Shown here piece by piece: positions 1 through 8,377 of a stretch of DNA of 64,000 nucleotides. Location of the stretch: assembly GCF_001751365.1 (NCBI RefSeq), contig NZ_LJGT01000038.1, positions 1,455,892 through 1,519,891 on the forward strand. The letters are read 5' to 3'. The position numbers were made by a program, and so were the translations under genes. The stretch is from Streptomyces abyssalis (lineage in GTDB: Bacteria > Actinomycetota > Actinomycetes > Streptomycetales > Streptomycetaceae). The stretch's first letter is position 1. Each line of letters opens with the position of its first letter. The notes under the pieces were generated by a model, which did not search any database, was not told where the DNA came from, and was given only the letters and a program-made list of their open reading frames with translations.

Positions 1-1363
1 CTGTCACATCTCCCAGGTACAGACGCGGGCGGGCGCATGTGGCGTACATGAGGCGCTTGAAGGTCTGGGTTGCCGACTCGGTCGCCTCCTGCTCGGCGTA
101 CTCGGGGTCCAGGTACTCGGCCGAGGCGCCGGCGGTCATGTACCGGTGCTGGGTGTACTCGACGGGAAGCTCTCCGGTCCCGATCGCCACCGGTATGTAG
201 GGCGCAGTAACGGCTGCCGTAGGCGCCGTCCACAAGGTCGCGAGCCGGGGATCGGGGAGACCGGGGTCGAGTTCGGCGACCTGTCCGTAACCCGACCGGT
301 CGTCGGACCAGCGGGGGTCCCGGACGATCCGCATCATGTCCTGCAGCCTCACCTTGCCCAGGCCCGCGAACTCCTTCTCCAGCGAGACCGGATTCCGGTA
401 CGGCGCCGGGTCCTTGGGGTCGGCGTTCTTGCCCACCGGGAAGGATTTCGTCGGGAAAGGCTCCTGATAAACCTTCTGCAGATTGAAGGTCTTGTCCTCC
501 GACGGGTCGTACCAGCCCTTCTTCTCGGCGAAGGACACGAGGTTCTCCGATCCCATGAAGTCAGGGTTCTTGCCCTCCACGGCGTCGGTTGGGAACTCCT
601 TGATGTAGCCGGGGTAGGAGACGCGGATGTCGTCCGGACCGAGCCGTTCGGCCGCCCAGAGCCCCTTGCCGCCGGCGTATTCCACGAGAACCCAGCCCTC
701 TTCGGCGTCCGCGAACAGATGCGAGTTGCCGCCGTATGTGGTGTACCCGTGGGTGTCTATGAGGTCGCCGAGTATCTCCACCGCCTCGCGTGCCGAGCCG
801 GCGCGTTCCATCGCGATCCTGGAGAGGTCGGAGTACTGCGGACCGGTCTGGTCCTTCGGGGTCATGTCCAGCAACTCCTTGCGGGAGTTGGACCAGACGT
901 CCCGGGCCGCGACACCCTTTTCGTTCAGACCTCCGTTCGTCAGAGGGGCCGGCATGCCGGTGAACTCGGAGTAGTTGGAAGTGAGATAACGGTAAGTGTG
1001 CCGGGCTTGCGGGATCTTGGTCAGCTTGCCGGGCATGTCGGCCTCGCCGGTGGACCCGACGGTGATCTCGGAGCCCTTGGGATGATCCTGCGCCGGCACA
1101 ACCTCCATCCAGTGACTGGAGGGTTCGTGCCCGAAGCCCCCGAGCATCGTGTGCCCGTTCGACGACCGGTTCTTGCCGACGTACGCCGCGAACGACTTGT
1201 CGGGCTGCCGAAAGGCACTCTGCCCCGGTTCCGTCGACTTGCCGGATCCGCCGAGCTCACCGCCTTCTGCGAAAGCAACGGACGGGGTGCCGAGTGCGGT
1301 GACCGTCACAGCGGTGGTGGCGAGCGCGACCACCGTGGCCGGACGAGGCCGGGATCGAAGCAT
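1..1363 (-). CDS. C69-family dipeptidase-like secreted protein (3' end outside window)
   Basis: The start is the ATG at 1363, preceded by GGGGAG. Residues 1 to about 33 form a signal peptide: basic LRSRPRP followed by an Ala/Val/Thr-rich core. The mature part carries hallmarks I recall from the peptidase U34/C69 dipeptidase family: AYVGKN, then HEPSSHWMEVVP, LTNGGLNEKGVAARD and THGYTTYGGNSHLFAD, then a GWVLVEYAGGKGLWAAERL stretch. The frame is open to base 1, about 454 codons, so the C-terminus lies outside. In this Ntn-hydrolase family the nucleophile is an N-terminal Cys five residues before VGKN. Here the codon at that place reads Ser (KSFAAYVGKN). Either a Ser nucleophile, a shifted active site or a non-catalytic paralogue would fit. 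Family fairly sure, activity unsure. Confidence 0.8.
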   Translation of the reverse strand, partial: MLRSRPRPATVVALATTAVTVTALGTPSVAFAEGGELGGSGKSTEPGQSAFRQPDKSFAAYVGKNRSSNGHTMLGGFGHEPSSHWMEVVPAQDHPKGSEITVGSTGEADMPGKLTKIPQARHTYRYLTSNYSEFTGMPAPLTNGGLNEKGVAARDVWSNSRKELLDMTPKDQTGPQYSDLSRIAMERAGSAREAVEILGDLIDTHGYTTYGGNSHLFADAEEGWVLVEYAGGKGLWAAERLGPDDIRVSYPGYIKEFPTDAVEGKNPDFMGSENLVSFAEKKGWYDPSEDKTFNLQKVYQEPFPTKSFPVGKNADPKDPAPYRNPVSLEKEFAGLGKVRLQDMMRIVRDPRWSDDRSGYGQVAELDPGLPDPRLATLWTAPTAAVTAPYIPVAIGTGELPVEYTQHRYMTAGASAEYLDPEYAEQEATESATQTFKRLMYATCARPRLYLGDVT

Positions 1364-1739
1364 GTTCTCCCCTGAAATGAACATCGACTGAGTTTCACGG
1401 GCGAGCAATCAGCAGGAATACGCTACAGACGCTTACCTGGGCGGGATCCGCGCGTGACCTCCCCTCTTACCCGTATCCCTGCGAGCGGCAGGGGCAGCGG
1501 GCTCCTCGAAGCGCTTGCCGGGTTCGCGCGAGCGGCTCCCGGCAGTGGTCAGGCCAAATGGCCGTGGGCGACCGTTCGTTGCCTGAGGGCAAGCGATCGT
1601 CCACGCCGGGAACAGGGCTGTCCAGGCCGACGACGATCGAGCCGGGTCCGTACCGCTGAGTGGAGCGGCCAGCAGGTGCGGGCCCGGCAGTTCCGCCCGG
1701 CCCGCACGTCTGGCGGCGTGCTCATGGAACGATCGGGCC
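1364..1739. other. Intergenic region between divergent genes
   Basis: About 375 bases separate the divergent dipeptidase-like and APH-like genes. I see no reading frame with a family signature; long frames on both strands are GC-rich shadows. The first 70 bases next to the dipeptidase start (around 1400-1435) are less GC-rich and are the likeliest promoter area, but no convincing -35/-10 pair is visible. Confidence 0.4.
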
Positions 1740-2693
1740 ATGCCCGATTTCGTGACGCCGGAACAGATCGCCCGTCGCACCTCCGCCGCAGTCGACGCCG
1801 CTGTCGGAGCCGGACGCGCGCTCGGACTCACCGTGACCGACGCCAAGGTGCTCCACGACCTGTTCTCCGTCGTCGTCCACCTCGCGCCCTCACCGGTCGT
1901 GGCGCGGGTCCCCACCGTCCTGCCGCACTCCGCGGGCCTCGGGTCACAGGCGCCCCGCCAGCAGACCGAACTGGACGTGACAGGGTGGCTCGCCGACCAG
2001 GGGACCCCCGTGATCCCTCCGAGCCCGCTCGTGCCACGGGAACCCGTTCAGCGCGACGGGTTCTCGATGACGTTCTGGCAGTTCGTCGAGGAGGACCGGG
2101 GCAAGGAGCCCGACTACGTGGCGAACGCCGAGCTCGTCGCCGACCTGCACGCCGCGCTGCGCGCATACCCCGGCCGGCTGTCGTTCCTGTCCGCGGCCGA
2201 ACCGCAGGTCGTCACCGAGAGCCTTGTCCTGCTCGAAGAGCGCCCCGACCTCATCGGTCCGGACGATCTGGACCGCGCACGCCGCGAGTGGCAGGTCCTG
2301 GAACCTCTCGTACGCTCACGCCCGGCGTTCGAGAAGGCGTTTCCTGGGGTGGACCTCCAGCCTGTCCACGGCGACTGCCCGCCCGCGAACATCTTCCCCG
2401 GGGTGGACGGGAAGCTCTACGCCGACTTCGAACTGGTCACGCTCGGTCCCGTCGAGTGGGACCTGGCCACCCTCGGGCCCGATCTCGAATCCGCCTACAA
2501 CCGAGGCGCCCGGCGCAACGGGATGAGGCCGTTGAACGACGACGTCCTGAGTTTCGTGAACGCCGTGGGGATGCTGCGGACCATCTCCGCCCTCATGCTC
2601 GCGCCGCAACTGCCCCCGTTGCTCGGGTATCTGAACCCGGCAATCGCCCAGTGGCGGTCGACGCCGTTCGCAGGCGGTTTCACCTCCGGCTGA
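1740..2693 (+). CDS. Aminoglycoside phosphotransferase (APH) family kinase
   Basis: This 317-residue protein has the APH/choline-kinase fold signature. The catalytic loop is VHGDCPPANIF at about 209-219 (Asp212 catalytic base, Asn217 metal ligand), and the DFG-like metal motif is DFE at 229-231, followed by PVEWDLATLG. An N-terminal nucleotide-binding lobe with VVARVPT and an E in the TELDV helix fits the family. Members phosphorylate small hydroxylated compounds, not only aminoglycosides, so the substrate is unknown and resistance should not be assumed. It stands alone, with no obvious operon partner, and its start has no strong ribosome-binding site. The loop has HGDCPPAN where many members have HGDLHPGN, a tolerated variation. 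Confidence 0.8.
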   Translation: MPDFVTPEQIARRTSAAVDAAVGAGRALGLTVTDAKVLHDLFSVVVHLAPSPVVARVPTVLPHSAGLGSQAPRQQTELDVTGWLADQGTPVIPPSPLVPREPVQRDGFSMTFWQFVEEDRGKEPDYVANAELVADLHAALRAYPGRLSFLSAAEPQVVTESLVLLEERPDLIGPDDLDRARREWQVLEPLVRSRPAFEKAFPGVDLQPVHGDCPPANIFPGVDGKLYADFELVTLGPVEWDLATLGPDLESAYNRGARRNGMRPLNDDVLSFVNAVGMLRTISALMLAPQLPPLLGYLNPAIAQWRSTPFAGGFTSG

Positions 2694-2802
2694 CACCGGC
2701 AAGCGACGGCGGGCAGCGGAAGCCGGGGACGCCGCGCTCGAACGCCATCGGCCCGCTCAGGGTTCGCGGTCACGGACACCGGCACCGGGGTGGGCCGGGC
2801 GT

Positions 2803-3147
2803 ATGGCGGTAACTACTCTCGAACACGTGCCCGAATTGCCACTGCCGGATGACCTCCCGCGCCTCTACACGATCAGGACGCTGCTCCTGACGCTCCTCAC
2901 GACGGTGAACGCCGCCATCGAAGAGGCCGAGGACCCCCGCCCGCGGGCCGCGGCAAGGATCCCGCGCCGCTGGTGCATCAACTGGCGCCGCGCGCCCGCC
3001 GGGCACACCCGCGTCGGCGTCCTCCACGCCGCCGACTGCATGCTCGCCACCGGCCAGCCTGTCGACGCCCGTACCGTCCAGGCCGAGCGGCGCCGTGACG
3101 GCCGGCGCATCGAACCGTGCGAGGTCTGTGACCCACAACTCCCTTAG
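2803..3147 (+). CDS. DUF6233-type hypothetical protein
   Basis: A 114-residue soluble protein with the pattern I associate with the Streptomyces DUF6233 family: an N-terminal DDLPRLYTIRTLL helix followed by a second helix, an Arg-rich WRRAP segment, a GVLHAADC motif near the middle, and a C-terminal EPCEVCDP motif. The Cys in HAADCM together with the final CEVC pair could bind a metal, but that is inference. Function is unknown. Such genes are usually multi-copy accessory genes in Streptomyces. It lies about 110 bases after the APH-like gene on the same strand and may be read from it. Confidence 0.6.
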   Translation: MAVTTLEHVPELPLPDDLPRLYTIRTLLLTLLTTVNAAIEEAEDPRPRAAARIPRRWCINWRRAPAGHTRVGVLHAADCMLATGQPVDARTVQAERRRDGRRIEPCEVCDPQLP

Positions 3148-3373
3148 CCGCGCGCCCTCGAAGAATCCCGCAGGTCCGGAGGGGGGCGGCCGGCGGATGC
3201 TTCGTCGAACGGGCGAGAATTCGGGGGATATCCGAGCAGCGATACGGAACACTCGGGCCGACCGATTAGTTCTGCCAGGCGTGCCGAGTCTTCACCGGTG
3301 CCAACACCCACGTCCGTGCTGGCGGCCCCTGGCTGCGAAGCGACCGTGACCTGAAACCCAACGAGGTACTGCC

Positions 3374-4990
3374 ATGTCAGCTGCGATCCAAGAACGTCCG
3401 GCCGTGCAGGCGGGCCGCACACCGACGGTGGTGCGGCTGCTGGTACTGGCCACGTTCGTGGTGATCCTCAACGAGACCATCATGATCAACGCCATTCCGC
3501 GGCTGATGGACTCGCTGCGCATCACCGAGCAGTCGGCGCAGTGGGTCACCACAGCGTTCATGCTCACCATGGCCGCCGTGATTCCGGTCACAGGCTGGTT
3601 CCTGGAAAGGGTCACCACCCGCCAGGCATACGCGATAGCCATGGGTGTGTTCCTCGCGGGCACCGCCCTGTCGGCCGTCGCGCCGTCCTTCGAGGTGCTG
3701 CTGCTGGGCCGGATCGTGCAGGCCGCAGGCACGGCCGTGATGCTGCCCTTGCTGATGACCTCGTTGATGATCGTGGTGCCGGAGCACGACCGGGGACGGG
3801 TGATGGGCAACGTCACCCTGGCGATCTCGGTGGCGCCCGCGCTCGGCCCCGCCGTGTCCGGGCTGATCCTCCAGGCCGGCTCCTGGCGACTGCTGTTCCT
3901 CGTCGTCCTGCCGATCGCGGCTCTGGTGACCGTGTTCGGGCTGCGGAAGATGGACAACATCAGCGAGCCGCGGGTGAGTTCCATCGACTGGTTCAGCGTG
4001 GGCGTGGCGGCACTCGGCTTCGGCGGCCTGGTGTACGGCCTGAGCCTCTTCGGCGAGGGGGACGGCAGAGTCGGGCTCGGCATCGGCATCGTCGTCGCCG
4101 GGGTCGCCGCGATCGCGGTCTTCGTGGTCCGGCAGCTCAAGCTGCAGCGCACCGGTGTGCCTCTGATGGACATGCGCATCCTCGGGCACCGCACCTACAC
4201 CCTGTCCCTGGTCCTCATGTCCATCGGCTTCCTGGCGATGCTCGGATCGATGATCCTGCTGCCGCTGTACCTGCAGAACCTGCGCGGGCTCAGCCCGCTG
4301 GAGACCGGCCTGCTGGTCATGCCGGGCGGTCTGGCCATGGGTCTGCTGGGACCGACCGTCGGGAAGGTGTTCGACCGGTTCGGCAGCAGGCCACTGGTGC
4401 TGCCCGGCTCGATCGCCACGCTGCTCGCCCTCGCCGGGTTCACCCAGATCTCGATGACGATGCCGTACTGGCAGGTGCTGGGACTGCACGCGCTGCTGAT
4501 GGTCAGCCTGGCGGCGACGTTCACCCCGGTCTTCACGCTCGGCCTGGGCGGGCTGCCCCCGCATCTGTACTCGCACGGCAGCTCGATGCTCGGCACGTTG
4601 CAGCAAGTCGCCGCGGCGTTCGGGACCGCGCTCGTGGTCACCGTGATGTCCGCGCGCACCAGCAGCCTGGTCGCCGACGGCGTCGCCGCCGTGCCCGCAC
4701 AGGTCAGCGGAATGAAGCTGGCCTTCGGCGTCGCGACGGCCCTCGCCGTGGTGACGATCGTCGTCGCGGCGAGGCTGCCGAACCGGGCCGCGAGCACCGG
4801 CACCCACGATCACGGCACCCAGGACCACGGCACTCCGGATCACGGCGTCCAGGACCACGGCGTCCAGGACCACGGCGTCCAGGACCACGGCAGCCACGAT
4901 CACAGCAGCGCCGGCACCGTCCTGTCCGCCGACGGAGCGGCAGAGCGGCAGCACAGCGCAAGCACCGTGAAGGGCGATGAGAGGGCCTGA
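3374..4990 (+). CDS. DHA2-type MFS drug:H+ antiporter with His-rich C-terminal tail
   Basis: This 538-residue protein has the 14-segment layout of EmrB/QacA transporters. Visible signatures are LNETIMINAIPRLM in TM1 (the LDxTIVNVALP-like motif), QWVTTAFMLTMA, the GRIVQAAGTAVMLPL motif and the motif-C-like segment ALGPAVSGL. It would export hydrophobic or cationic compounds across the membrane using the proton gradient. Residues about 476-514 form a soluble tail of repeated D-H-G-x-Q units with nine His, encoded by a 15-bp tandem repeat at 4799-4914. Such a tail could bind divalent metals, but this is inference. The start is the ATG at 3374, just after GAGGT. It opens a same-strand series of membrane genes that runs to the two-component system ending at 10014. 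Confidence 0.9.
   Translation: MSAAIQERPAVQAGRTPTVVRLLVLATFVVILNETIMINAIPRLMDSLRITEQSAQWVTTAFMLTMAAVIPVTGWFLERVTTRQAYAIAMGVFLAGTALSAVAPSFEVLLLGRIVQAAGTAVMLPLLMTSLMIVVPEHDRGRVMGNVTLAISVAPALGPAVSGLILQAGSWRLLFLVVLPIAALVTVFGLRKMDNISEPRVSSIDWFSVGVAALGFGGLVYGLSLFGEGDGRVGLGIGIVVAGVAAIAVFVVRQLKLQRTGVPLMDMRILGHRTYTLSLVLMSIGFLAMLGSMILLPLYLQNLRGLSPLETGLLVMPGGLAMGLLGPTVGKVFDRFGSRPLVLPGSIATLLALAGFTQISMTMPYWQVLGLHALLMVSLAATFTPVFTLGLGGLPPHLYSHGSSMLGTLQQVAAAFGTALVVTVMSARTSSLVADGVAAVPAQVSGMKLAFGVATALAVVTIVVAARLPNRAASTGTHDHGTQDHGTPDHGVQDHGVQDHGVQDHGSHDHSSAGTVLSADGAAERQHSASTVKGDERA
4799..4914 (+). repeat. 15-bp tandem repeat encoding a His/Asp/Gly tail
   Basis: Imperfect to perfect copies of a 15-bp unit (CAGGACCACGGCGTC and variants) lie inside the MFS gene just before its stop. 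The unit is in frame and encodes D-H-G-V-Q. Three consecutive copies are almost identical, which suggests recent slippage or unequal crossing over. Confidence 0.85.
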
Positions 4991-5113
4991 CGGTGGGGGG
5001 TGGTGACAGGCCCCCGGAGAATCCACCGGCCAGCAGGCGGGCGACTGCCGTGACGTGCCTGGAGTATCGGGAGCGCTGATTCCCCCAACCTCACGTCACG
5101 AATCGAGGCCACG

Positions 5114-5683
5114 ATGTCGCGCGCTGCGCAACGGAACCGTCCCACCAGCCGCGCTCGTGCTTCGGGCGGGCCGTGTGCCGTGCCCGGTCTCCAGGTCCCC
5201 CCTGCACCCCCTCCAGCGGTGCGCGCCGCATTCACGCTCTGGGCGACGGCTGTCGCCGCCGGCGTTTTCGAAACGGCCCTGGCGGTGGGCGGGTCGGTGG
5301 GCGGCAGCGTCGGCTCCACGGCTGAGATCGCTGGAGGCCTCGCGGTGCGGGGTGCCGTCTTCACCGCCGCGATCCTGGTCGCGCTGCGGATGCGCCGCGG
5401 CCACGGCTGGGCCCGGATCGCTCTGACGCTCGGCCTCGGCGTGGTGGGTACGGCGTCGATGGTGGTTGAACCGGTCCACGCCCTCGCCCAGGGCAGCAGC
5501 ACCATCGGCGAGGAGCTGGCGCAGGCCGGGGCCATGGACCTCGCCTTCGGGGCCTGCCGGGTGCTGCACGTGGCTGCCGTGCTCTCGGCCGTGGTTCTGA
5601 TGTTCCTCCCCGCGGCCAACGGCTACTTCCGGCGCAGCCGTTCCGGCCGTGCCGTACCTGCGGGCAGCGGCACGCAGGCCTGA
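5114..5683 (+). CDS. Small integral membrane protein, unknown function
   Basis: A 189-residue protein with about four hydrophobic segments (roughly residues 36-60, 75-95, 103-125 and 150-172), a charged N-terminus rich in Arg and a basic C-terminal tail. I recognise no catalytic motif. The start ATG at 5114 follows a CGAGG ribosome-binding site. It sits between the DHA2 exporter and the MMPL exporter on the same strand, so it may be an accessory membrane protein of that export group, but nothing in the sequence proves this. It resembles the unnamed four-TM proteins common in Streptomyces. Confidence 0.6.
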   Translation: MSRAAQRNRPTSRARASGGPCAVPGLQVPPAPPPAVRAAFTLWATAVAAGVFETALAVGGSVGGSVGSTAEIAGGLAVRGAVFTAAILVALRMRRGHGWARIALTLGLGVVGTASMVVEPVHALAQGSSTIGEELAQAGAMDLAFGACRVLHVAAVLSAVVLMFLPAANGYFRRSRSGRAVPAGSGTQA

Positions 5684-5871
5684 CGAGTCCCCCGGCTCAG
5701 TCCGACCCCGGCGCCCTCGCGGGGTCGTACCGTTCGGACGGCACGCCCCTGTGCGGGGGCCGGCACCCTGTGCGGGGCCCGGCACCACCCGCGGGGTCCA
5801 CCGGACGGTGGACGCAAGGTGCAACCGGACGATGCTGTCGGGCAGATGCCCTGGCCGGACAGGCTTTCCCC

Positions 5872-8121
5872 ATGAACGAACTTCCTGTGCGTGCTGCCCG
5901 TTGGAGCGCCCTGCACCCGTGGCGCGCGATCATCGGCTGGCTGGTGTTCGTGGTCCTCTGCCTGGGCACGGGCATCGCGGTCGGCACCAACAGCGCGACC
6001 ACCGAGGACTTCCGGATCGGCGAGGCAGGCCGTGCCGAGGCGATCGCGGCCGAGGGAGGCGTGCAACGCAAGCCCGTCGAGCAGGTGTTGCTCTCCGCCA
6101 GATCCGGCGACTTGGACGAGGCAGCAGCCAAGGACGCCGCACGGGACCTGACCGCCCGGATGAGCCGTCTGCCCGAGGTGGAGAGGGTGGCGCCTCCCCG
6201 GATGTCGGCCGGCGGAGACGTGCTGCTGGTCGAAGTGACGATGACCGGCGACGAGTTGGACGCCAAGAAGAACGTCGGCCCGCTGCTCGCCCGGACCGGA
6301 GCGGTGCAGAAGGACCACCCCGGTCTGCTGGTGGAGGAGACCGGAAGTGCCTCTGTCGGCAAGGGAGTCGATGCCCAGCGCAGCAGCGATCTTGCGCTCT
6401 CCGAGAAGATCGCCCTGCCGGTCACGCTCGTCACCCTGCTGATCGTCTTCGGGTCCGTGCTGCTGGCCGCGGTGCCGTTGCTGCTGGCGCTGTCCTCGAT
6501 CGCCGCGGCCATGGGCCTGTCGATGGTGGTTTCCCACATCTCGCCGGACGCGGGTGTCGGTACCAACGTCATCCTGCTGATCGGTCTTGCAGTCGGTGTC
6601 GACTACACGCTCTTCTATCTCAAGCGGGAACGGGAGGAACGGGCCCGGTCCGAGGGCCGCCTCGGACCGGACGCCCTGGTGGAGCTGGCGGCGGCGACCT
6701 CGGGCCGGGCGATCGTGGTCTCCGGGCTCGCGGTCGCGGCCTCCACCGCCACGCTGTACCTCGCTTCCGACGTCATCTTCTCCTCGCTGGCCACCGGCAC
6801 CATCGTGGTCGTCCTGGTCGCCGTGGCCAGCTCGCTGACCGTGCTGCCGGCGCTGCTGGTCAAGACCGCCCAGCGGGCGGAGCGACGGGTGGAACGACGC
6901 AGGCGGAAGAGTGCCGCCGGCCTTGGCGGCGCGGCCGCGGCGGTACGCGGAAGGCGCAGGCAGCGGCGGACGCGGGAGAGCGGCAACGGACGTGTATGGG
7001 CCGTGCTGATGCGGCCCGCCGCCACGCGCCCGGCCGCCACCCTGTGCCTCGCCGGAGCCCTCATGTTCTCCCTCGCCGCCCCCGTGCTGGGACTGAACAT
7101 CACCGAGATGAGCCGGGACACGCACTCCCGCGCCATCCCCGCCATGCAGACGTATGACCGGCTGCACGTGGCCTTCCCGGAGTTGCGGGTCACGCACCAG
7201 GTCGTGCTGCGGACCGAGCAAGGCAGTACGGGCGTGGTGAAGCGGGCGCTGGAGGAACTCGGCCGACGTGCCCAGGCAGAACCGCTGTTCACCGGGGAAC
7301 CCCGGCTGCGGACGTCCGAGGACGGCCGTACCGGTTCACTGGAGTTGTCGGTCCCGCACCGGGGCGACTCCGAGAAGGCCAAGGCGTCCTTGAACCTCCT
7401 CCGGGACCACTACGTGCCCGCGACCACCGGCCGCATCCCCGGCGCGGAAGTGGGCGTGAGTGGTGACGTCGCCCGCTACGCCGACTATCCGGCTCATCAG
7501 AACAGCAAACTGCCGTTGGTCATCGGGACGTTGCTGCTGGTCACCTTCGCGATGACGGTGCTGGCCTTCCGCTCGGTGGTGCTCGGGCTGCTCGGCGTCG
7601 TGCTCAACCTGCTGTCCGCCGCGGCGGCGCTCGGCCTGCTGGTCCTGGTCTTCCAGGGCACCTGGGCGGAGGGGCTGCTCGGCTTCACCTCCACGGGGTC
7701 GATCGGTTCGCGGGTGCCGCTGTTCCTGTTCGTGATCCTGTTCGGGCTCTCGATGGACTACCAGGTGTTCGTGGTGAGCCGGATCAGGGAGGCGGCGCTG
7801 GACGGCGTACCCACCCGCAAGGCGGTCCTCGACGGAATGAGCAGTTCGGCGAGTGTGGTGACCAGCGCGGCCGTTGTGATGGTCACCGTCTTCGCCGGCT
7901 TCGTAGCCCTGCATCTGATCGAGATGAAGCAGATCGGCTTCGTGCTGGCAGCGGGCGTACTCCTGGACGCCTTCGTCGTGCGGATCATGATCCTGCCGTC
8001 GGCGATGCTGCTGCTCGGGAAGGCCAGTTGGTGGCCTTCGCGGGGTGCGAGCCGGGGCCGCCCCGTTCCTCCCCTCTCATCCGGCGGGGACTCCGACTCC
8101 GTACCCGTCGGCGTACGTTGA
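5872..8121 (+). CDS. MMPL/RND-family transporter
   Basis: A 749-residue protein with the duplicated RND layout of MMPL proteins: TM1 near residues 19-40, an extracytoplasmic domain, TM2-6 about 180-330, a cytoplasmic Arg-rich linker (RRVERRRRKS), TM7, a second porter domain, and TM8-12. The signature GLAVGVDYTLFYLKR and the matching LFGLSMDYQVFVVSRIRE carry the conserved GxxxDY residues that relay protons. MMPL proteins export lipids, lipopeptides or antibiotics. The ATG at 5872 fits the family N-terminus (RWSALHPWRAIIGWLVF), although no ribosome-binding site is evident before it. The stop lies five bases before the kinase N-terminal segment, so the transporter and the two-component system probably share a transcript. 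Confidence 0.9.
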   Translation: MNELPVRAARWSALHPWRAIIGWLVFVVLCLGTGIAVGTNSATTEDFRIGEAGRAEAIAAEGGVQRKPVEQVLLSARSGDLDEAAAKDAARDLTARMSRLPEVERVAPPRMSAGGDVLLVEVTMTGDELDAKKNVGPLLARTGAVQKDHPGLLVEETGSASVGKGVDAQRSSDLALSEKIALPVTLVTLLIVFGSVLLAAVPLLLALSSIAAAMGLSMVVSHISPDAGVGTNVILLIGLAVGVDYTLFYLKREREERARSEGRLGPDALVELAAATSGRAIVVSGLAVAASTATLYLASDVIFSSLATGTIVVVLVAVASSLTVLPALLVKTAQRAERRVERRRRKSAAGLGGAAAAVRGRRRQRRTRESGNGRVWAVLMRPAATRPAATLCLAGALMFSLAAPVLGLNITEMSRDTHSRAIPAMQTYDRLHVAFPELRVTHQVVLRTEQGSTGVVKRALEELGRRAQAEPLFTGEPRLRTSEDGRTGSLELSVPHRGDSEKAKASLNLLRDHYVPATTGRIPGAEVGVSGDVARYADYPAHQNSKLPLVIGTLLLVTFAMTVLAFRSVVLGLLGVVLNLLSAAAALGLLVLVFQGTWAEGLLGFTSTGSIGSRVPLFLFVILFGLSMDYQVFVVSRIREAALDGVPTRKAVLDGMSSSASVVTSAAVVMVTVFAGFVALHLIEMKQIGFVLAAGVLLDAFVVRIMILPSAMLLLGKASWWPSRGASRGRPVPPLSSGGDSDSVPVGVR

Positions 8122-8126
8122 GTGCC

Positions 8127-8350
8127 ATGAAGACATGGACGAGGGCCGGCAGCCGTGAGAACTCCTTGGGCGGCGGAGCTCTCGGCCATTCCGCGGACCC
8201 GTTCTGGACCAAGGCGCTCCGCCAGTGGAACGCGGTGTGCTGGGTGCTGTTCGGAGCGATGTTCGTCGGAGTCGCGGTGATGGACCACCCCGGCGGTGAG
8301 AAGCACTGGGCGATGGCGGTGCTGGGCTGCGTGGTCCTCTGCTACTCGTC
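8127..8350 (+). pseudogene. Detached N-terminal membrane part of the sensor kinase (frameshift)
   Basis: From the ATG at 8127 the frame encodes a soluble start, then two hydrophobic segments (WNAVCWVLFGAMFVGVAV and HWAMAVLGCVVLCY) that look like TM1 and TM2 of a NarL-type sensor kinase. Around 8340-8350 the sensible protein moves to another frame (LLVLDRFPGNPVV, then the kinase below). The change corresponds to one missing base or two extra bases. The original frame continues as nonsense to 8468. No slippery heptamer is visible, so a real mutation or a sequencing error is more likely than programmed frameshifting. Confidence 0.65.
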
Positions 8351-8377
8351 CTGGACCGGTTCCCGGGCAACCCGGTC

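Noticed and set aside
146..1375. 409-codon open frame on the plus strand over the dipeptidase gene
   Set aside because: It is an antisense shadow of a high-GC gene: no family motif, Arg/Gly/Val-rich composition, and the minus strand carries a signal peptide plus C69 motifs.
1740..2693. Aminoglycoside resistance gene
   Set aside because: The APH fold is clear, but the family includes many kinases for other small molecules and the sequence does not match a known resistance enzyme that I recognise.
8340..8355. Programmed ribosomal frameshift in the sensor kinase
   Set aside because: No slippery heptamer or following strong pseudoknot is visible, and programmed shifts are not known to me in this kinase family. 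Mutation or sequencing error is simpler.
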